A DNA stretch of 64,000 nt from Parachlamydia sp. AcF125 (GCF_018342475.1 NZ_JAEMUD010000001.1:124001-188000), one strand, 5' to 3'; shown: positions 9,723-21,275, numbered from the stretch's first letter. Numbers and translations are program-made. The notes: generated by a model from the sequence alone, not told the origin.

Positions 9723-10595
9723 TTAGCTCAAGTTTATCATGTCGGCTACAACCTTAGCTGCCGCATTCACGATGCTAATATGCCCATGCCCTTTTATAAT
9801 GGCGTAGCGCGCTTGGTAGTGGGGAATTTTCATTAAAGTGGAACAATAATTAGGCACTTGCCAGTCATGGGGCGAAGCAATAAAAATATAATCCCGCGTA
9901 AGCTCAGAGGAATTCTTTAATCCCTCTTCCCATTCTTTATCTAATCTTGCATTACGCCTTGAATTTATAGGCATTTCTTCCGAGATATTTTTTGACATCA
10001 TCCAAGACAATCTGAAGCGATGAGCCAGCCTGGCCAATGAAGATCCTTTACAAGCGCCCACAATAGATACAAATCGGATCTTTCTAAGATTTTCCCTATT
10101 TCCTGGCTTAGTGAGCTCTGCTTCAATCGCTCTGGCAATTCTGGCTCCATTGGAAATCCCCACTAAAATAAGCTCCTTCTCTCCATTTGCTTTCGCCCAT
10201 TTTTTAATGTTCTCAAAGATGGGCTGTACCATTTCATCCAATTTTCCGTTTCCTTTTTGGAGAATACGAGGAATATAAACGTCTGTTTCGGCAAGTGAGC
10301 GCTTCTCCAGTTCGTCTATTATCTTTTTAAATTGTGCCGGATTTTCATTTAGGCCATGTAAGCAAACTACGAGTTTCTTTTTAGACAAGTTAGCAGAAGT
10401 TGTATAAGGAGCCATTTGGATTTCTACTCGGCGCAACCGACGCGAAATTTTATTTAATCCATAGGCAAAAAGTGTTCCAAAACTTTGAATAAAGCTAATT
10501 GCTCTCTGCGTCCAATGAAGCTTTTCGAATTGAGAAATGCAAGAGGAAGCATTATCAAAAAATTTAACACCATGAATGATTAGGGGATTTATCAT
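9723..10595 (-). CDS. Alpha/beta hydrolase fold protein
   Basis: 290 residues. An oxyanion-type LHGLNENP motif lies near residue 80, the nucleophile elbow GISNGAR has Ser at about 146, an ASPHDW segment could supply the acid, and GHGHIS near the C-terminus could supply the histidine. The triad of an alpha/beta hydrolase (lipase/esterase-like) therefore seems complete. The N-terminal 60 residues are mildly hydrophobic and basic without a clear signal peptide, so it may be membrane-associated. The substrate is unknown. It stands alone on the minus strand, ending 14 bases past the VKOR pseudogene, which runs towards it. Confidence 0.7.
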   Translation of the reverse strand: MINPLIIHGVKFFDNASSCISQFEKLHWTQRAISFIQSFGTLFAYGLNKISRRLRRVEIQMAPYTTSANLSKKKLVVCLHGLNENPAQFKKIIDELEKRSLAETDVYIPRILQKGNGKLDEMVQPIFENIKKWAKANGEKELILVGISNGARIARAIEAELTKPGNRENLRKIRFVSIVGACKGSSLARLAHRFRLSWMMSKNISEEMPINSRRNARLDKEWEEGLKNSSELTRDYIFIASPHDWQVPNYCSTLMKIPHYQARYAIIKGHGHISIVNAAAKVVADMINLS

Positions 10596-10751
10596 CTTTC
10601 AAGCTTACCTTTTTCATTATAAAATCGCAGTTTAATCCAAGAGTATTAAAAAAATCTCTCCTTTTAATCAAACCGAAAAAAGAATAATAGGCAAGCCCAT
10701 CGGTTCCCACAGGGCCCACCTCTACTTATCAATTCCCTGAAAGTATACCAA

Positions 10752-10856
10752 ATGACTTCTTCCGCTAAAAAGAGTGAGAGCCATGCGCTTCACAGACCCA
10801 AGCACAGAAAGGGCAAACGGGAAAAGAAAGAAGAAGCTATAAAGAAAGATGAGTAA
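10752..10856 (+). CDS. Possible 34-residue lysine-rich small protein
   Basis: A short frame, ATG at 10752 to TAA at 10854-10856, reads MTSSAKKSESHALHRPKHRK and then a lysine/glutamate-rich tail. It sits alone in the 293-base gap between the hydrolase and the F-type operon, on the opposite strand to both. The composition (basic, no hydrophobic stretch) is like small nucleic-acid-binding or ribosome-associated proteins, but I recognise no family. The ribosome binding site is weak (GAAAG). It could be chance; the codon order and strong charge pattern are the only support. Confidence 0.35.
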   Translation: MTSSAKKSESHALHRPKHRKGKREKKEEAIKKDE

Positions 10857-10888
10857 CAAATTAAAAAACAAAAAATTGCCGAGTGGGC

Positions 10889-12560
<1,672 letters not shown>

Positions 12561-13421
12561 CTATGGGGAACGCAAACTTTCTGTCCCGGAAGTAATCTCT
12601 AACATTTCCGTTGTGATCCCCATTTGTCTGACTTTATTTCGCTCTAATGTTAATTTTTCAATCAACTCTTCCGCATTTTTTACAGCTGTACGCATTGAAA
12701 AAATACGGGCAGATAACTCAGCTGCATAAGCTTCATTGAGTGCTGCAGAAAGGATAGTGAAGCAGTACCTGGGGATAATTTCTGCAAGCAAGACGTCTGC
12801 GCTTGGTTCGAAGAGATAATTTAAGGGATGCAAGTCTTTAGGAGAGGGTGGAGGATGGATATTTAAAAACTTTTCCACCTTAATTTCTCTTAAAGCCAAA
12901 TGCACATAATGGGTATAAACCAACCAAACTTCATCAAAAACTTTGGCCTCAAACCCATGAACAAGCTCATTCGAAAGGGTTTTGACTTCATCGGAGGCTA
13001 GCTTTCCTCCCCAATCTACGATCTCTTTTCGAATGCTCCATGCTTTACGCTTAAAGTATTCAACTGTCTTAGAGCCGATTAAAATTAATTCGAGATGCTC
13101 GGGTTGATACTGGGATAAAAAACGCTCTGCGGTCGCAAATAGGCTAGTGTTATAAGAACCGCATAATCCTCTATCTCCTGCAATAATGACTACGGCGGTT
13201 TTCTTAACTTCTCTTCGCATAAAAAAGGGATTAAGTTCATGAACAGAGGAGCTTAAATTCCCCACAAGGTGTTTGATGGTGAGTGCATAAGGGCGTGCTT
13301 GCTCTGCCTTTGCTTTTGCACGGCGGAGCTGAGAAGCAGCAACCATTTCCATCGCTTCAGTCATCTGTCGAATATTTTCGACTGAATGCAACCGTTTCCG
13401 AATATCACGTAGGGAACTCAT
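12561..13421 (-). CDS. atpG: F-type ATP synthase subunit gamma
   Basis: Central rotor shaft of F1, 286 residues, normal length. The N-terminal helix ([21 protein letters not shown]) and the C-terminal helix ([19 protein letters not shown], then [18 protein letters not shown]) are the conserved paired helices. The middle domain carries the usual [10 protein letters not shown] motif. The start overlaps the end of atpA by 17 bases. Nothing unusual is seen apart from a short extension after the [11 protein letters not shown] segment, which normally marks the end of the protein. Confidence 0.96.
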   Translation of the reverse strand: MSSLRDIRKRLHSVENIRQMTEAMEMVAASQLRRAKAKAEQARPYALTIKHLVGNLSSSVHELNPFFMRREVKKTAVVIIAGDRGLCGSYNTSLFATAERFLSQYQPEHLELILIGSKTVEYFKRKAWSIRKEIVDWGGKLASDEVKTLSNELVHGFEAKVFDEVWLVYTHYVHLALREIKVEKFLNIHPPPSPKDLHPLNYLFEPSADVLLAEIIPRYCFTILSAALNEAYAAELSARIFSMRTAVKNAEELIEKLTLERNKVRQMGITTEMLEITSGTESLRSP

Positions 13422-14919
13422 ATTTCTTCTTAAAATTTATTATAGCTTCGTCAATTTCTTTCATTACTTCAGGCACTAAATCTAAAGTGGTGGCAATAGA
13501 GCTGAGTACATGGGGATATTCTTTTTCGACAAAATGATAAAATTCTTCCTCGAATTTTCGAACAAATTTGACCGGAATGTCATCTAAATATCCTTTAGAA
13601 CCTACATAAATTGTGACTACCTGCTTTTCTAAGGAGTAAGGACAGAATTTATCTTGTTTCAAAATTTCAACCATTCGCTCTCCCCTTTTTAGCAGAGCAA
13701 GAGTGGACTCTTCCACCTCTGCTCCAAATTGAGCAAAAGCAGCCATCTCTCGATATTGCGCGAGATCTAAGCGTAAACTTCCTGCTACTTTCTTCATGGC
13801 CTTAGTTTGAGCTTTACTCCCAACTCGAGAGGCCGAAATCCCTACATTAATGGCTGGTTTAATGCCCGCGTGAAAGAGGTCGGACTCCAAGTAAATTTGC
13901 CCATCTGTAATCGAGATTACATTGGTCGGAATATAAGTCGCCACGTCATTAGCCTGAGTTTCCACTACAGGAATGCCGGTTAACGACCCCCCTCCTAATT
14001 CCTCATTCAATTTAGCCGAGCGTTCTAAAAGCCTCGAATGGAGATAGAAAACATCGCCCGGATAGGCTTCTCGGCCAGGGGGCCGTTTTAAGAGCAAGGC
14101 CATTTGACGGTAAGCTTGAGCATGCTTTGTCAAATCGTCATAAAAGCAGATGGCATGCTTCCCTTTATACATGAAATATTCCCCCATGTTTACACCTGCA
14201 TAGGGGGCCAAGTATTGCAATGCAGCTGGATCTGAAGCAGGAGCTGCAATAATGGTGGTGTATTTCATGGCATCATGCTTTTCTAAAATGGCTACCATTT
14301 TGGCTATAGTGGAATTTTTTTGCCCTATCGCTACATAAATACAAACTACATCTTTATCTTTTTGGTTTAGGATAGTATCCAAAATTAAAGTCGTTTTGCC
14401 TGTTTGTCGATCCCCGATAATAAGCTCTCGCTGCCCTTTTCCAATAGGAATCATAGCATCTATTGCTTTTACTCCTGTTTGTATAGGCTCATTGACTGGT
14501 TGCCGCTCTACCACGTTGGGAGCTTGCGCTTCTATCGGACGAAAATGGGGGGTGTCAATCCTCCCCTTTCCATCGAGAGGTTCACCTAACGCGTTTACCA
14601 CACGCCCTAATAAAGCCTCGCCGACTGGCACACGGGCGATTTTATTTGTCTTTTTAACCACATCATGCTCTCTAATCCCTTGTTCAGTTCCCAAAATGAC
14701 CGCCCCTACATGATCAACTGCTAAGTTCAAAACCATGCCCAAGGTCCCATTTGGAAATTCCAACAGTTCGGACATCATGACATCCTCTAGTCCCCAAATC
14801 CTGGCAATCCCATCTCCTACTTGAATCACCCTTCCCATAGATTCGAACTGGTTTCTTTCTGCATATTTTTCTATTTCGTTCCCGATGACCCAGGATACTT
14901 CTTCTGGTTTTAAGGTCAT
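13405..14919 (-). CDS. atpA: F-type ATP synthase subunit alpha
   Basis: Non-catalytic nucleotide-binding F1 subunit, 504 residues, full length. Walker [15 protein letters not shown] lies near residue 170; the segments [32 protein letters not shown] and [21 protein letters not shown] are strongly conserved, and [17 protein letters not shown] marks the catalytic interface arginine. It starts with ATG at 14919 and overlaps the atpH stop by four bases. It differs clearly from the V-type A subunit at 4043-5830 that bears the same gene symbol. Confidence 0.97.
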   Translation of the reverse strand: MTLKPEEVSWVIGNEIEKYAERNQFESMGRVIQVGDGIARIWGLEDVMMSELLEFPNGTLGMVLNLAVDHVGAVILGTEQGIREHDVVKKTNKIARVPVGEALLGRVVNALGEPLDGKGRIDTPHFRPIEAQAPNVVERQPVNEPIQTGVKAIDAMIPIGKGQRELIIGDRQTGKTTLILDTILNQKDKDVVCIYVAIGQKNSTIAKMVAILEKHDAMKYTTIIAAPASDPAALQYLAPYAGVNMGEYFMYKGKHAICFYDDLTKHAQAYRQMALLLKRPPGREAYPGDVFYLHSRLLERSAKLNEELGGGSLTGIPVVETQANDVATYIPTNVISITDGQIYLESDLFHAGIKPAINVGISASRVGSKAQTKAMKKVAGSLRLDLAQYREMAAFAQFGAEVEESTLALLKRGERMVEILKQDKFCPYSLEKQVVTIYVGSKGYLDDIPVKFVRKFEEEFYHFVEKEYPHVLSSIATTLDLVPEVMKEIDEAIINFKKKYEFPT

Positions 14920-15467
14920 GATTCCTGCCTAATCTCTGCCAAAAGGGTTTGTTTCATTTGTTTAAGCCGGTTTTTAATACTAAAATCCCACCTCCGATTT
15001 TCAATCATTAAGATCCCACCCCCTATAAGAGAAGACTGAATACGGGCCTCTATGATGATCTCTTTGCCGTAGGTTTCTTTTAATTTTCCTTTTAATGTGT
15101 ATAAAATCTTGGAATCAACCGGACGCGCCGTAATCAAGATAACTTGCAAAATACCTGCTTTCTCATTAAGCATCCGAGAAAATTCTTCCAGGATAGATTT
15201 GAGATAAGGCAGCTTTTGTTGCTTTACGACATATTTAATAAAATTTAACAATTTAGGCTCACAGGGGCCTTTATAACACTTTTGAACTAACCAATCCTTT
15301 TCCTCATCTCTAAATTGAGGAGAAGTAAGCAAAGCTTGAAAATGGGAATGCTTCTCTAACGCCTCTAGGAAAGCTTCTAAGGAAATTTTCCATAGCTTCA
15401 ATTGGGGTAAAGAAGATGTAGAGCAAAACAAAGCTTTTGCAAATTGCAAAGAAAGAGCTCGCTTCAT
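14916..15467 (-). CDS. atpH: F-type ATP synthase subunit delta
   Basis: Peripheral stalk subunit that joins F1 alpha to subunit b (OSCP family). 183 residues. The N-terminal helical domain begins with [12 protein letters not shown], and the C-terminal part contains [15 protein letters not shown] and [20 protein letters not shown], matching the conserved GGI...D.S segment near the end of OSCP/delta proteins. It overlaps atpF and atpA by four bases each (ATGA type), so translation is probably coupled through atpF-atpH-atpA. Confidence 0.92.
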   Translation of the reverse strand: MKRALSLQFAKALFCSTSSLPQLKLWKISLEAFLEALEKHSHFQALLTSPQFRDEEKDWLVQKCYKGPCEPKLLNFIKYVVKQQKLPYLKSILEEFSRMLNEKAGILQVILITARPVDSKILYTLKGKLKETYGKEIIIEARIQSSLIGGGILMIENRRWDFSIKNRLKQMKQTLLAEIRQES

Positions 15468-15946
15468 CTAACATCCAGCTTTTGTATAAATGATTCGATC
15501 ATTTGTTTGTCTTTTTGAGAATCTAACTTTTCTTGAATCACTTTTTGGGCCACCTTAACCACCAAATCTACAAGCTGCTGTTTTAATTGAAGTTTTACTT
15601 TTTCAGCCTGTTTGTAGGCATCTTCATGCGCTTTATGCAAAATATAATTTGCCTGCCGGTAAGCATCTTCCCGAATTTGTTGGGCTATTTTAAATCCCCT
15701 TTCCGCTGTAGCTTCTAAGCGTTGCTTAGCTTCGTGATCAATTTCTTTAAGCTTTCCCTGGTAATCTTCCAGTAAACGGGAAACTTCTTTTTTTTGTTCT
15801 TCGATTTTATAGAATTCGTTTTGTATTTTTAGTCTCCTCTCCTCAATCATTTCGAGAAGAGGCAGCCAAGCATAACGCTTTAAAATCCCAACCATGATTA
15901 AAAAAGCCACAATTTGGGAGAGAATTTGTTCGAATTCTAAATTCAT
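15464..15946 (-). CDS. atpF: F-type ATP synthase subunit b
   Basis: Membrane-anchored stator rod. 160 residues with one N-terminal membrane helix (residues about 7-25, ILSQIVAFLIMVGILKRYAW) followed by a long charged coiled coil to about residue 140, typical of subunit b. There is only one b-type gene, so the stalk is presumably a homodimer. It lies 4 bases after the c subunit gene and overlaps atpH by 4 bases. Confidence 0.93.
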   Translation of the reverse strand: MNLEFEQILSQIVAFLIMVGILKRYAWLPLLEMIEERRLKIQNEFYKIEEQKKEVSRLLEDYQGKLKEIDHEAKQRLEATAERGFKIAQQIREDAYRQANYILHKAHEDAYKQAEKVKLQLKQQLVDLVVKVAQKVIQEKLDSQKDKQMIESFIQKLDVR

Positions 15947-15950
15947 ACGA

Positions 15951-16184
15951 CTATCTTATTCTTTCAAGAACGATAAAGAACACAATTAAAGCATAGATCG
16001 TTAAGGCTTCGATTAACGCCGCCCCAATAATCATGTTGGTTAGGATTTTTCCTGAAGCTTCAGGTTGTCGGCCAATAGCTTCCATAGCGCCTCCCACAGC
16101 TTTACCCAGACCTAAGCCTGACCCTAAGGCGGCTAAGCCCACAGCTAAGGGTGCAGATAAGGCAAGTGCGACTCCAATTTCCAT
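15951..16184 (-). CDS. atpE: F-type ATP synthase subunit c
   Basis: Proteolipid of the F0 rotor ring, 77 residues in two membrane helices joined by the polar loop RQPEAS. The ion-carrying residue is Glu59 ([13 protein letters not shown]). The sodium-binding set of known Na+ enzymes (Gln in helix 1, Glu-Ser-Thr in helix 2) is not present: Leu26 stands at the Gln position and Glu59 is followed by Ala-Leu. This supports proton coupling by comparison with established Na+ signatures. It lies between the a and b genes of the operon. Confidence 0.96.
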   Translation of the reverse strand: MEIGVALALSAPLAVGLAALGSGLGLGKAVGGAMEAIGRQPEASGKILTNMIIGAALIEALTIYALIVFFIVLERIR

Positions 16185-16198
16185 GTGTATATCCTTTG

Positions 16199-16957
16199 TT
16201 AGTGTTTGTTATCAGGCAGGGACAACAAAATATAAATCGTGCTTAATAACGAAAAAACAAGAGCTTGCATTAAACTAGTTAGTATTCCCAAAAACATAAA
16301 GGGAAGTTGCAAAGGCAGTATCAGGGGGGCGAACAAAGTCACTCCCATAATCACAAATTGAGTGACTAAGATATGTTCTCCAAAAACGTTTCCGAATAAA
16401 CGGAGAGAGAGAGTCACAGGTCTCGCTAGTTGGGTAATCATTTCTAGCAAAAACATTAAAGGTGCCAAGGACCACCCAATCACCCCCTTAGGAGATCCTG
16501 CCATATGATAAATAAACCCTTTAACTCCCCTATGCTTAATGTTCAAAAATTGTACCAAACAAAACACACAAATGGCTAAGGCAGCTGTGATGTTCAAGTT
16601 AGAAGAGGGCGATTTCATCAAGGGAACTAACCCCATTAAATTCATACTTAAAATGTAAATAAACAAAGTCCCTATAAAAGGGACAAATTTAGCCCCTTCA
16701 GAGCCTAAAACCTCTGTAACTAACTTGTGAATAGTTTCTACGATCCATTCCAACGTGTTTTGAAATTTTTCGGGAATCCATTCTCTCTTGCGAGACCCCA
16801 AATAAAAAATCAAGGCAATCGTGGACGCCACGCAAATGGAGAATAGAATATTTTCCCAACTATGTAGAAAAGCTGCCCAAGCTGTATTTTGAAAGGTTTG
16901 ATACAAGAGAGAGAAAACATTGGGTATTTCTGCTATTTCCAAGGATTTAGGTTCCAT
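16199..16957 (-). CDS. atpB: F-type ATP synthase subunit a
   Basis: Stator subunit with the proton half-channels. 252 residues with five or six membrane helices. The essential arginine is in [20 protein letters not shown], the most conserved part of the family, and the C-terminal helix ([20 protein letters not shown]) has the usual Gln. A long N-terminal section before the first helix holds [11 protein letters not shown]. It is preceded by two small membrane-protein genes of the AtpI/AtpZ kind and followed by atpE. Confidence 0.95.
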   Translation of the reverse strand: MEPKSLEIAEIPNVFSLLYQTFQNTAWAAFLHSWENILFSICVASTIALIFYLGSRKREWIPEKFQNTLEWIVETIHKLVTEVLGSEGAKFVPFIGTLFIYILSMNLMGLVPLMKSPSSNLNITAALAICVFCLVQFLNIKHRGVKGFIYHMAGSPKGVIGWSLAPLMFLLEMITQLARPVTLSLRLFGNVFGEHILVTQFVIMGVTLFAPLILPLQLPFMFLGILTSLMQALVFSLLSTIYILLSLPDNKH

Positions 16958-16962
16958 AATGT

Positions 16963-17340
16963 TTATACTGCCCCTTTTGGAAATAAAAGCGTTCCCAAAC
17001 CAAGAAGAAAAATCCCTAAAAAACTCAGTGAAAATCCAAGGACTAAATAAAAGCTAACCAAATAAGAGCTTGTTAATAAAAAGTACCCTAGAAGATAAAA
17101 TAAGGGAACTTTCAAACCTAATAAAAAGCCTATTTTCAAAAATTCCTTGTTCGTTGTTCGCAAAACATGTTTGAATAAAAGTTTTAATAGAAATAAGTTC
17201 AAACACCCCCATCCTATTCCTAGATAAAGCGAGGCAAAATCTTTATAAGCAAGCTTTGGCAATAGAATAAAGGAAATTAAAAAGGCTAAGCTGGCAGTTA
17301 TTTTGATGGTGTTATTTATAAAATCAAATGCCATTCCCAT
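16963..17340 (-). CDS. Small membrane protein of the F-type operon (AtpI/subunit I-like)
   Basis: 125 residues with four predicted membrane helices (about 10-28, 33-55, 70-92 and 95-118). The sequence is not conserved enough to place by eye, but size, helix count and position directly before atpB match the AtpI/Uncl-type accessory proteins that help assemble the c ring in other bacteria. The function is therefore inferred from context. It overlaps the end of the preceding AtpZ-like gene by 17 bases and ends 5 bases before the atpB start. Confidence 0.7.
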   Translation of the reverse strand: MGMAFDFINNTIKITASLAFLISFILLPKLAYKDFASLYLGIGWGCLNLFLLKLLFKHVLRTTNKEFLKIGFLLGLKVPLFYLLGYFLLTSSYLVSFYLVLGFSLSFLGIFLLGLGTLLFPKGAV

Positions 17341-17548
17341 ACCTTTTCACAATCCTATAAAACTCCCGCCCTCCGGCAAATAATCCTAGCCCTATGCAAG
17401 TGTACATCAAATGAGGAGATGTTCCAAAAAATCGATCCAACCAGTGTCCAATTAGCCAGCTAATCACCAAAGGAACAACCAAAACAAAGGGGGTTGTGGC
17501 AAAAGCTCCTAGTTGTTGGACTTTTTTTTCTTTATCATCTTTTGCCAA
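17324..17548 (-). CDS. AtpZ-like F0F1 ATPase accessory membrane protein
   Basis: 74 residues, the first gene of the F-type operon. Two membrane helices: PFVLVVPLVISWLIGHWL, then LMYTCIGLGLFAGGREFYR. The GHWLDRFFGTSPHLMY section between them matches the AtpZ/AtpI family, small proteins encoded at the head of atp operons and linked to ring assembly or magnesium handling. The operon promoter should lie in the 313 bases upstream. Confidence 0.8.
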   Translation of the reverse strand: MAKDDKEKKVQQLGAFATTPFVLVVPLVISWLIGHWLDRFFGTSPHLMYTCIGLGLFAGGREFYRIVKRYGNGI

Positions 17549-17861
17549 CCTTCTTCTCCACCTAGGCTTTTCAAATGGGTGTTATTAAAAAATCTATTTT
17601 GCACGTTCCCTTAATATCATCAAGAGAAACATATGGCTTAACAAAAGAAAAATTGATAATATGGGGAGGAAGCCAAGGAAAAGCCAAACTTATCATAGAG
17701 AGAAGTAAGGAGCGTAAACTTAATAACTTACAAGATTTCTTCGAAAAAACCGCCGCTCCTGTTAATATCTCGAGAATAGATTTATTCCTCGGCTAGAAGA
17801 AACTCTCTAAAAACTCCGAGGCCTATGAAATTAAATCCCTTTACATTTAGGATATTTCCTC
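17549..17861 (+). other. Intergenic region between divergent genes (F-type operon promoter region)
   Basis: This stretch separates the F-type operon from the forward gene at 17862 and must hold the promoters of both. A 73-codon forward frame (17575-17796) runs through it, but it has no ribosome binding site and no recognisable family, so I treat it as chance. I could not fix -35/-10 boxes. Confidence 0.4.
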
Positions 17862-18422
17862 ATGAATTTCTTACTTAAACTTCAGATTGGCTTGCTTGGT
17901 CTCTCTCTTAGCCTTTTGTGTGTTTGCGCGCATGCAGAAATAGCCCCGGCTTCTTCAGAAAAGATATCAGAAGTAGAACTGGTCACCTTCACTCCCCCTT
18001 CAGGCTGGAGAGTCGCTGACAGCAAAGAGTTGCCCAAGCATGTGAATGTCATGGTGGTGGGTAAAGGAGAACGGGAATTTCCCCCCTCCATTAATCTTGC
18101 CACAGAACACTATACAAAAAGCTTAAATGATTATCTTAAAAGGATAAAAGAGATCAACCAATCCTTGGGTATCGAGTGGAAAAATTTAGGTCCTATTCAG
18201 ACCGAAGCAGGAGAAGCAAATCTTTCTCAAATTGAGGAGAAATCGCAATGGGGGGATTTACGCATGATGCATGTCGTTTTAATTAAAGACAATACGGCTT
18301 ACATTCTAACGGCAGCCTCGCTAAAAGAAGAGTTTCCCAAATTTTATAAAGATTTTTTTGCCTCACTTAAATCCTTACGATTTATCAAAGGGCAGCGGAA
18401 TACGATGGAGAACAAAATTTAG
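17862..18422 (+). CDS. Exported protein of unknown function
   Basis: 186 residues. A clear signal peptide (residues 1-25, KLQIGLLGLSLSLLCVCAHA, cleavage after AHA) leads into a mature domain with FTPPSGWRVADSKELP, a layout seen in PsbP/DUF1795-like proteins that have an alternating strand fold. The match is weak and I do not assign a family. The mature protein is soluble and probably periplasmic or surface-associated. It is the first of three consecutive forward genes coding for secreted or lipid-anchored products, though 198 bases separate it from the next. Confidence 0.7.
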   Translation: MNFLLKLQIGLLGLSLSLLCVCAHAEIAPASSEKISEVELVTFTPPSGWRVADSKELPKHVNVMVVGKGEREFPPSINLATEHYTKSLNDYLKRIKEINQSLGIEWKNLGPIQTEAGEANLSQIEEKSQWGDLRMMHVVLIKDNTAYILTAASLKEEFPKFYKDFFASLKSLRFIKGQRNTMENKI

Positions 18423-18620
18423 CTAGTTATAAGGAGAAAAGCAAGTGTATTTCCTTATCTAATTGATAAGCAACATCCAACGCATTTGCTCAAGCATTCG
18501 TCAAGATATTATTGAGAAAAGCAATTGCACAAAAATATAAAAATATGCCATATATCAAGTCTTGACAAGGATATAAGGCAATTTAATGAAACGAAAATTA
18601 CGTACCAAAGGAGTACACCC

Positions 18621-18875
18621 ATGAAAAGATTTAAAAAATTTGTTGCTGTTGCAACTTTATTTGCAATGTTTGCTTCATCCGCAAGCAGCGCGATTGCACA
18701 AGAATATGTGGTAAATGGAACGGACAATGGCGGATACGGATATGAAGAGTGCCGTAGAGCCCCACAAATCGGCCCCGCAATTGCTTTAGGCGCAATGGCA
18801 TTAGCAGCAATTATTGCCGTAGCGATCCAAAACTCCACGCACTCACATGGACATGGGCATAGCCACAGCCACTAA
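18621..18875 (+). CDS. Small exported or membrane protein with a histidine-rich tail
   Basis: 84 residues from ATG 18621, chosen because AAAGGAG at 18607-18613 stands just upstream; an earlier in-frame ATG at 18525 lacks such a site. Signal peptide residues 1-26 (FVAVATLFAMFASSASSAIA), a short Gly/Tyr-rich region with one Cys, one hydrophobic helix (ALGAMALAAIIAVAIQ) and a final HSHGHGHSHSH. The tail could bind metal ions such as nickel, zinc or copper, which is inference from composition. I recall similar small proteins in related chlamydiae but cannot name a family. Its stop is one base before the lipoprotein start. Confidence 0.75.
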   Translation: MKRFKKFVAVATLFAMFASSASSAIAQEYVVNGTDNGGYGYEECRRAPQIGPAIALGAMALAAIIAVAIQNSTHSHGHGHSHSH

Positions 18876-18876
18876 A

Positions 18877-19377
18877 ATGTCGCGCCAGCTGATTTATGGA
18901 AAAGGGGTGCTATTGTCCCTTTTCCTTTTGCTTTTTTCCTGCTCTCCAAAATGCCCAGAATGGCAATATCAAGAAACAATCACTTCTACGCCTTGTTTCA
19001 ACTCTGGACGAATTTTTCTTTCCCCCTCTAATCCTTTTCGCCAATTAGAAATCGAAATCGACCGGAACAGGCATGGGTCGGAGATGTATTTAAATGTGCT
19101 CACTTTTAACTTTCCCCATGACTCGGCTGCCCCTGTTCACTCTTCTGTAGAGGTGCAAATTGATAAAGAGTATTTTGAATGTCAAACCGATTTGCTATTA
19201 GGAGCTCAACGGATGAAACTCCCTAAAAGCTTGTCTGAAAAAATTACGACCGCCCTTTTAAATAAGCAAACAGTCATCATTCGATCGGGTCGATTTGAAT
19301 CGGTTATTTTAGAGACGGGTTTTAGCAAGGCATTCCAAAAGCTTCATAAGATTCCTATCGCTTCCTCAAGAATTTAA
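18877..19377 (+). CDS. Putative lipoprotein
   Basis: 166 residues from ATG 18877. This start gives a proper lipoprotein signal: RQLIYGKG, a hydrophobic run, then lipobox LLFSC with Cys24. A longer frame from 18847 overlaps the upstream gene by 29 bases and spoils the signal. Neither start has a good ribosome binding site, so translation may be coupled to the gene for the His-tailed protein that ends one base earlier. The mature part is predicted to be beta-rich with an acidic/basic mix (EIEIDRNRHGSEMYLNVL), family unknown. The last four bases overlap the 3' end of the convergent gene. Confidence 0.72.
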   Translation: MSRQLIYGKGVLLSLFLLLFSCSPKCPEWQYQETITSTPCFNSGRIFLSPSNPFRQLEIEIDRNRHGSEMYLNVLTFNFPHDSAAPVHSSVEVQIDKEYFECQTDLLLGAQRMKLPKSLSEKITTALLNKQTVIIRSGRFESVILETGFSKAFQKLHKIPIASSRI

Positions 19378-21275
19378 TTTAATCCTATTTTTAGATCTTG
19401 CAGACGATTTTCAATAGATTCGAAATATTGATCCACAAACAAAAAAGCATTTCTTAAGAGCTTTCCTTGGGATTCACTATGGGGAATTTGATTAAAAAAG
19501 TTGCCAAATAGATGCCGATATTCTAAAAGTTGTAATTCCCTTTCTTGAATAGCTGCTGATAAGCTGTCATGATCCATAGGTTCTTTTTCTAATCGTTGGA
19601 TAGAGGCATAAAAATCTTGCAGATACCCTTTCATATCATTTATATCGAGATCAATTTTCATGGAATGCTTTTGGGTCTCTCGGTTTTTGATATGCTGTTC
19701 TAACTGCTCAATAATTTTCTTGAATCCCCCTAAACGCTGACGATGCGCCAAATCTACAGAACGATCGATTATCCCGTGGTGAATGGCATATAGGCTGTGA
19801 TATAAGGGAAAATCATGCAGAACGTGGTATTGCCAGTCAGCCCTTAGTGCTTGAGAAAGGTAAACCCCGACACGATCTACAATCTGAGGATTAAAAGAGC
19901 CTAGCTCATTTAATTCTTCTAGCCGCTTTAAAAATTCTTCTGCATGCAAGCGCATGACCTGTCGAGAATTTAAGGGTTGCCCCATTTCATGGATAGCCTT
20001 GTCAATTTCGCGAGAGATTTTGGCGATATTGAACTCCCCTCGATGCAAAGGACCTTGCTGAATAGACTGGCTAAGCTTTTCCAACAATTGGTCTAAACTT
20101 TCAATTTCGTAACCTAGCGCTAAGAGTTTTTTTGCATTTAATGGTTCTTGTCCCACAATCCATTCTGCAAACCCCCAGCGCGATCGCACATAAGGGTCAG
20201 GGTCTGTCCTCAGCAAGAACTCCCGGTATTTAGAAACGATCGCCCCTAAAGTATGGGTTTCTGCGCGATATCCATTCAGGACTTCTTGCATAAGACCTCT
20301 GCCAATCACATCCTTGGCTTGTAAATAATTGCTATCTTTTATAAGTCGGCTCCGTTCGTAGAGGGAAGAGAGAAGCTCCTCATAGTATTCTTTGAAAAGT
20401 TCAATAGCTTTTTCAGGGTGAATGACATTTTTTAATGCTTGAACAAGCTCGAATTCAGGCAAAGATTTTGTACGTTGATTTTTTTCCCATAGTTTGATCA
20501 ATCGGTAGATCGTTTTAAAAGTGTCACGGCCATGCATTTCCAGGCGAGATAATGCCTGGTAGCCTTTAAATTTGCGCAAAGCCTCCTCAATTTTGATATT
20601 TAACTTGAGGTATTCCCTATGCTTCAAAGTAAATTTTTGGGATTGCACGTTTAGGAATTTTTCACTTCTGCCCAAACTCCTCTTAAGGCTTGGATCAATC
20701 ACAGACTTCCAATCCATAAAAATTTTGATTTTAAGCCAAATGGAAGGAGAATGCTTGGCTAGCTTTTTTCGAAATTCTTTTAAAAACTCTTCCAACTGTT
20801 GGATACACCTTGCAGCAATTCGTATCTTAGCTAATAAAAGCTCTTTAAGGGAGGACAAAACTTGAGATAGCTCTTTATTCCACCTTTCAAAGCCAATTTG
20901 ATTTAGCTGATGGAAAAGCTCAGTTGTGCATCCTTGGATGGTTCCTACATATTCCCATAAAGCTTCTTCCCATTGCTCGCTTAATCTTTGCCACTCTTGA
21001 GTAGGTACATTTTCCCATGCATGAGAAGGCGTTTCTTGAATTTTTTTGCCAACAATATCGACCCCCTCCGAAAGTTTTAATTCTACACGAGGAGGGGCAA
21101 GCACAAGAGGTTCATGTGCGGCGACGTTGCTAAAACAAAGGATAAGCTTATTCGCAAGAAAAGTTTCTTTCTCGTCCAGATAATGCCCTAGCTGCTCAAC
21201 CAAGGCATTCTCAAATATAAATCGTCCTTGAAAGTCAATAGGCTCCAAAGTCATATCACGATGCACTCTTTCCAT
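19374..21275 (-). CDS. Large helical protein of unknown function
   Basis: 633 residues, almost entirely alpha-helical by composition: rich in Leu, Glu, Lys and Gln, with repeated heptad-like stretches (for example LEEFLKEFRKKLAKH and QLEQHIKNRETQKHSM). There is no signal peptide, membrane helix or recognisable catalytic motif. It is cytoplasmic or, possibly, secreted by the type III system, since such coiled-coil proteins are common among chlamydial effectors; nothing in the sequence proves that. Single gene on the minus strand. Confidence 0.65.
   Translation of the reverse strand: MERVHRDMTLEPIDFQGRFIFENALVEQLGHYLDEKETFLANKLILCFSNVAAHEPLVLAPPRVELKLSEGVDIVGKKIQETPSHAWENVPTQEWQRLSEQWEEALWEYVGTIQGCTTELFHQLNQIGFERWNKELSQVLSSLKELLLAKIRIAARCIQQLEEFLKEFRKKLAKHSPSIWLKIKIFMDWKSVIDPSLKRSLGRSEKFLNVQSQKFTLKHREYLKLNIKIEEALRKFKGYQALSRLEMHGRDTFKTIYRLIKLWEKNQRTKSLPEFELVQALKNVIHPEKAIELFKEYYEELLSSLYERSRLIKDSNYLQAKDVIGRGLMQEVLNGYRAETHTLGAIVSKYREFLLRTDPDPYVRSRWGFAEWIVGQEPLNAKKLLALGYEIESLDQLLEKLSQSIQQGPLHRGEFNIAKISREIDKAIHEMGQPLNSRQVMRLHAEEFLKRLEELNELGSFNPQIVDRVGVYLSQALRADWQYHVLHDFPLYHSLYAIHHGIIDRSVDLAHRQRLGGFKKIIEQLEQHIKNRETQKHSMKIDLDINDMKGYLQDFYASIQRLEKEPMDHDSLSAAIQERELQLLEYRHLFGNFFNQIPHSESQGKLLRNAFLFVDQYFESIENRLQDLKIGLN

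Noticed and set aside
17575-17796. 73-codon forward frame before the exported protein gene
   Set aside because: No ribosome binding site, no family and it fills the divergent promoter region of the F-type operon.
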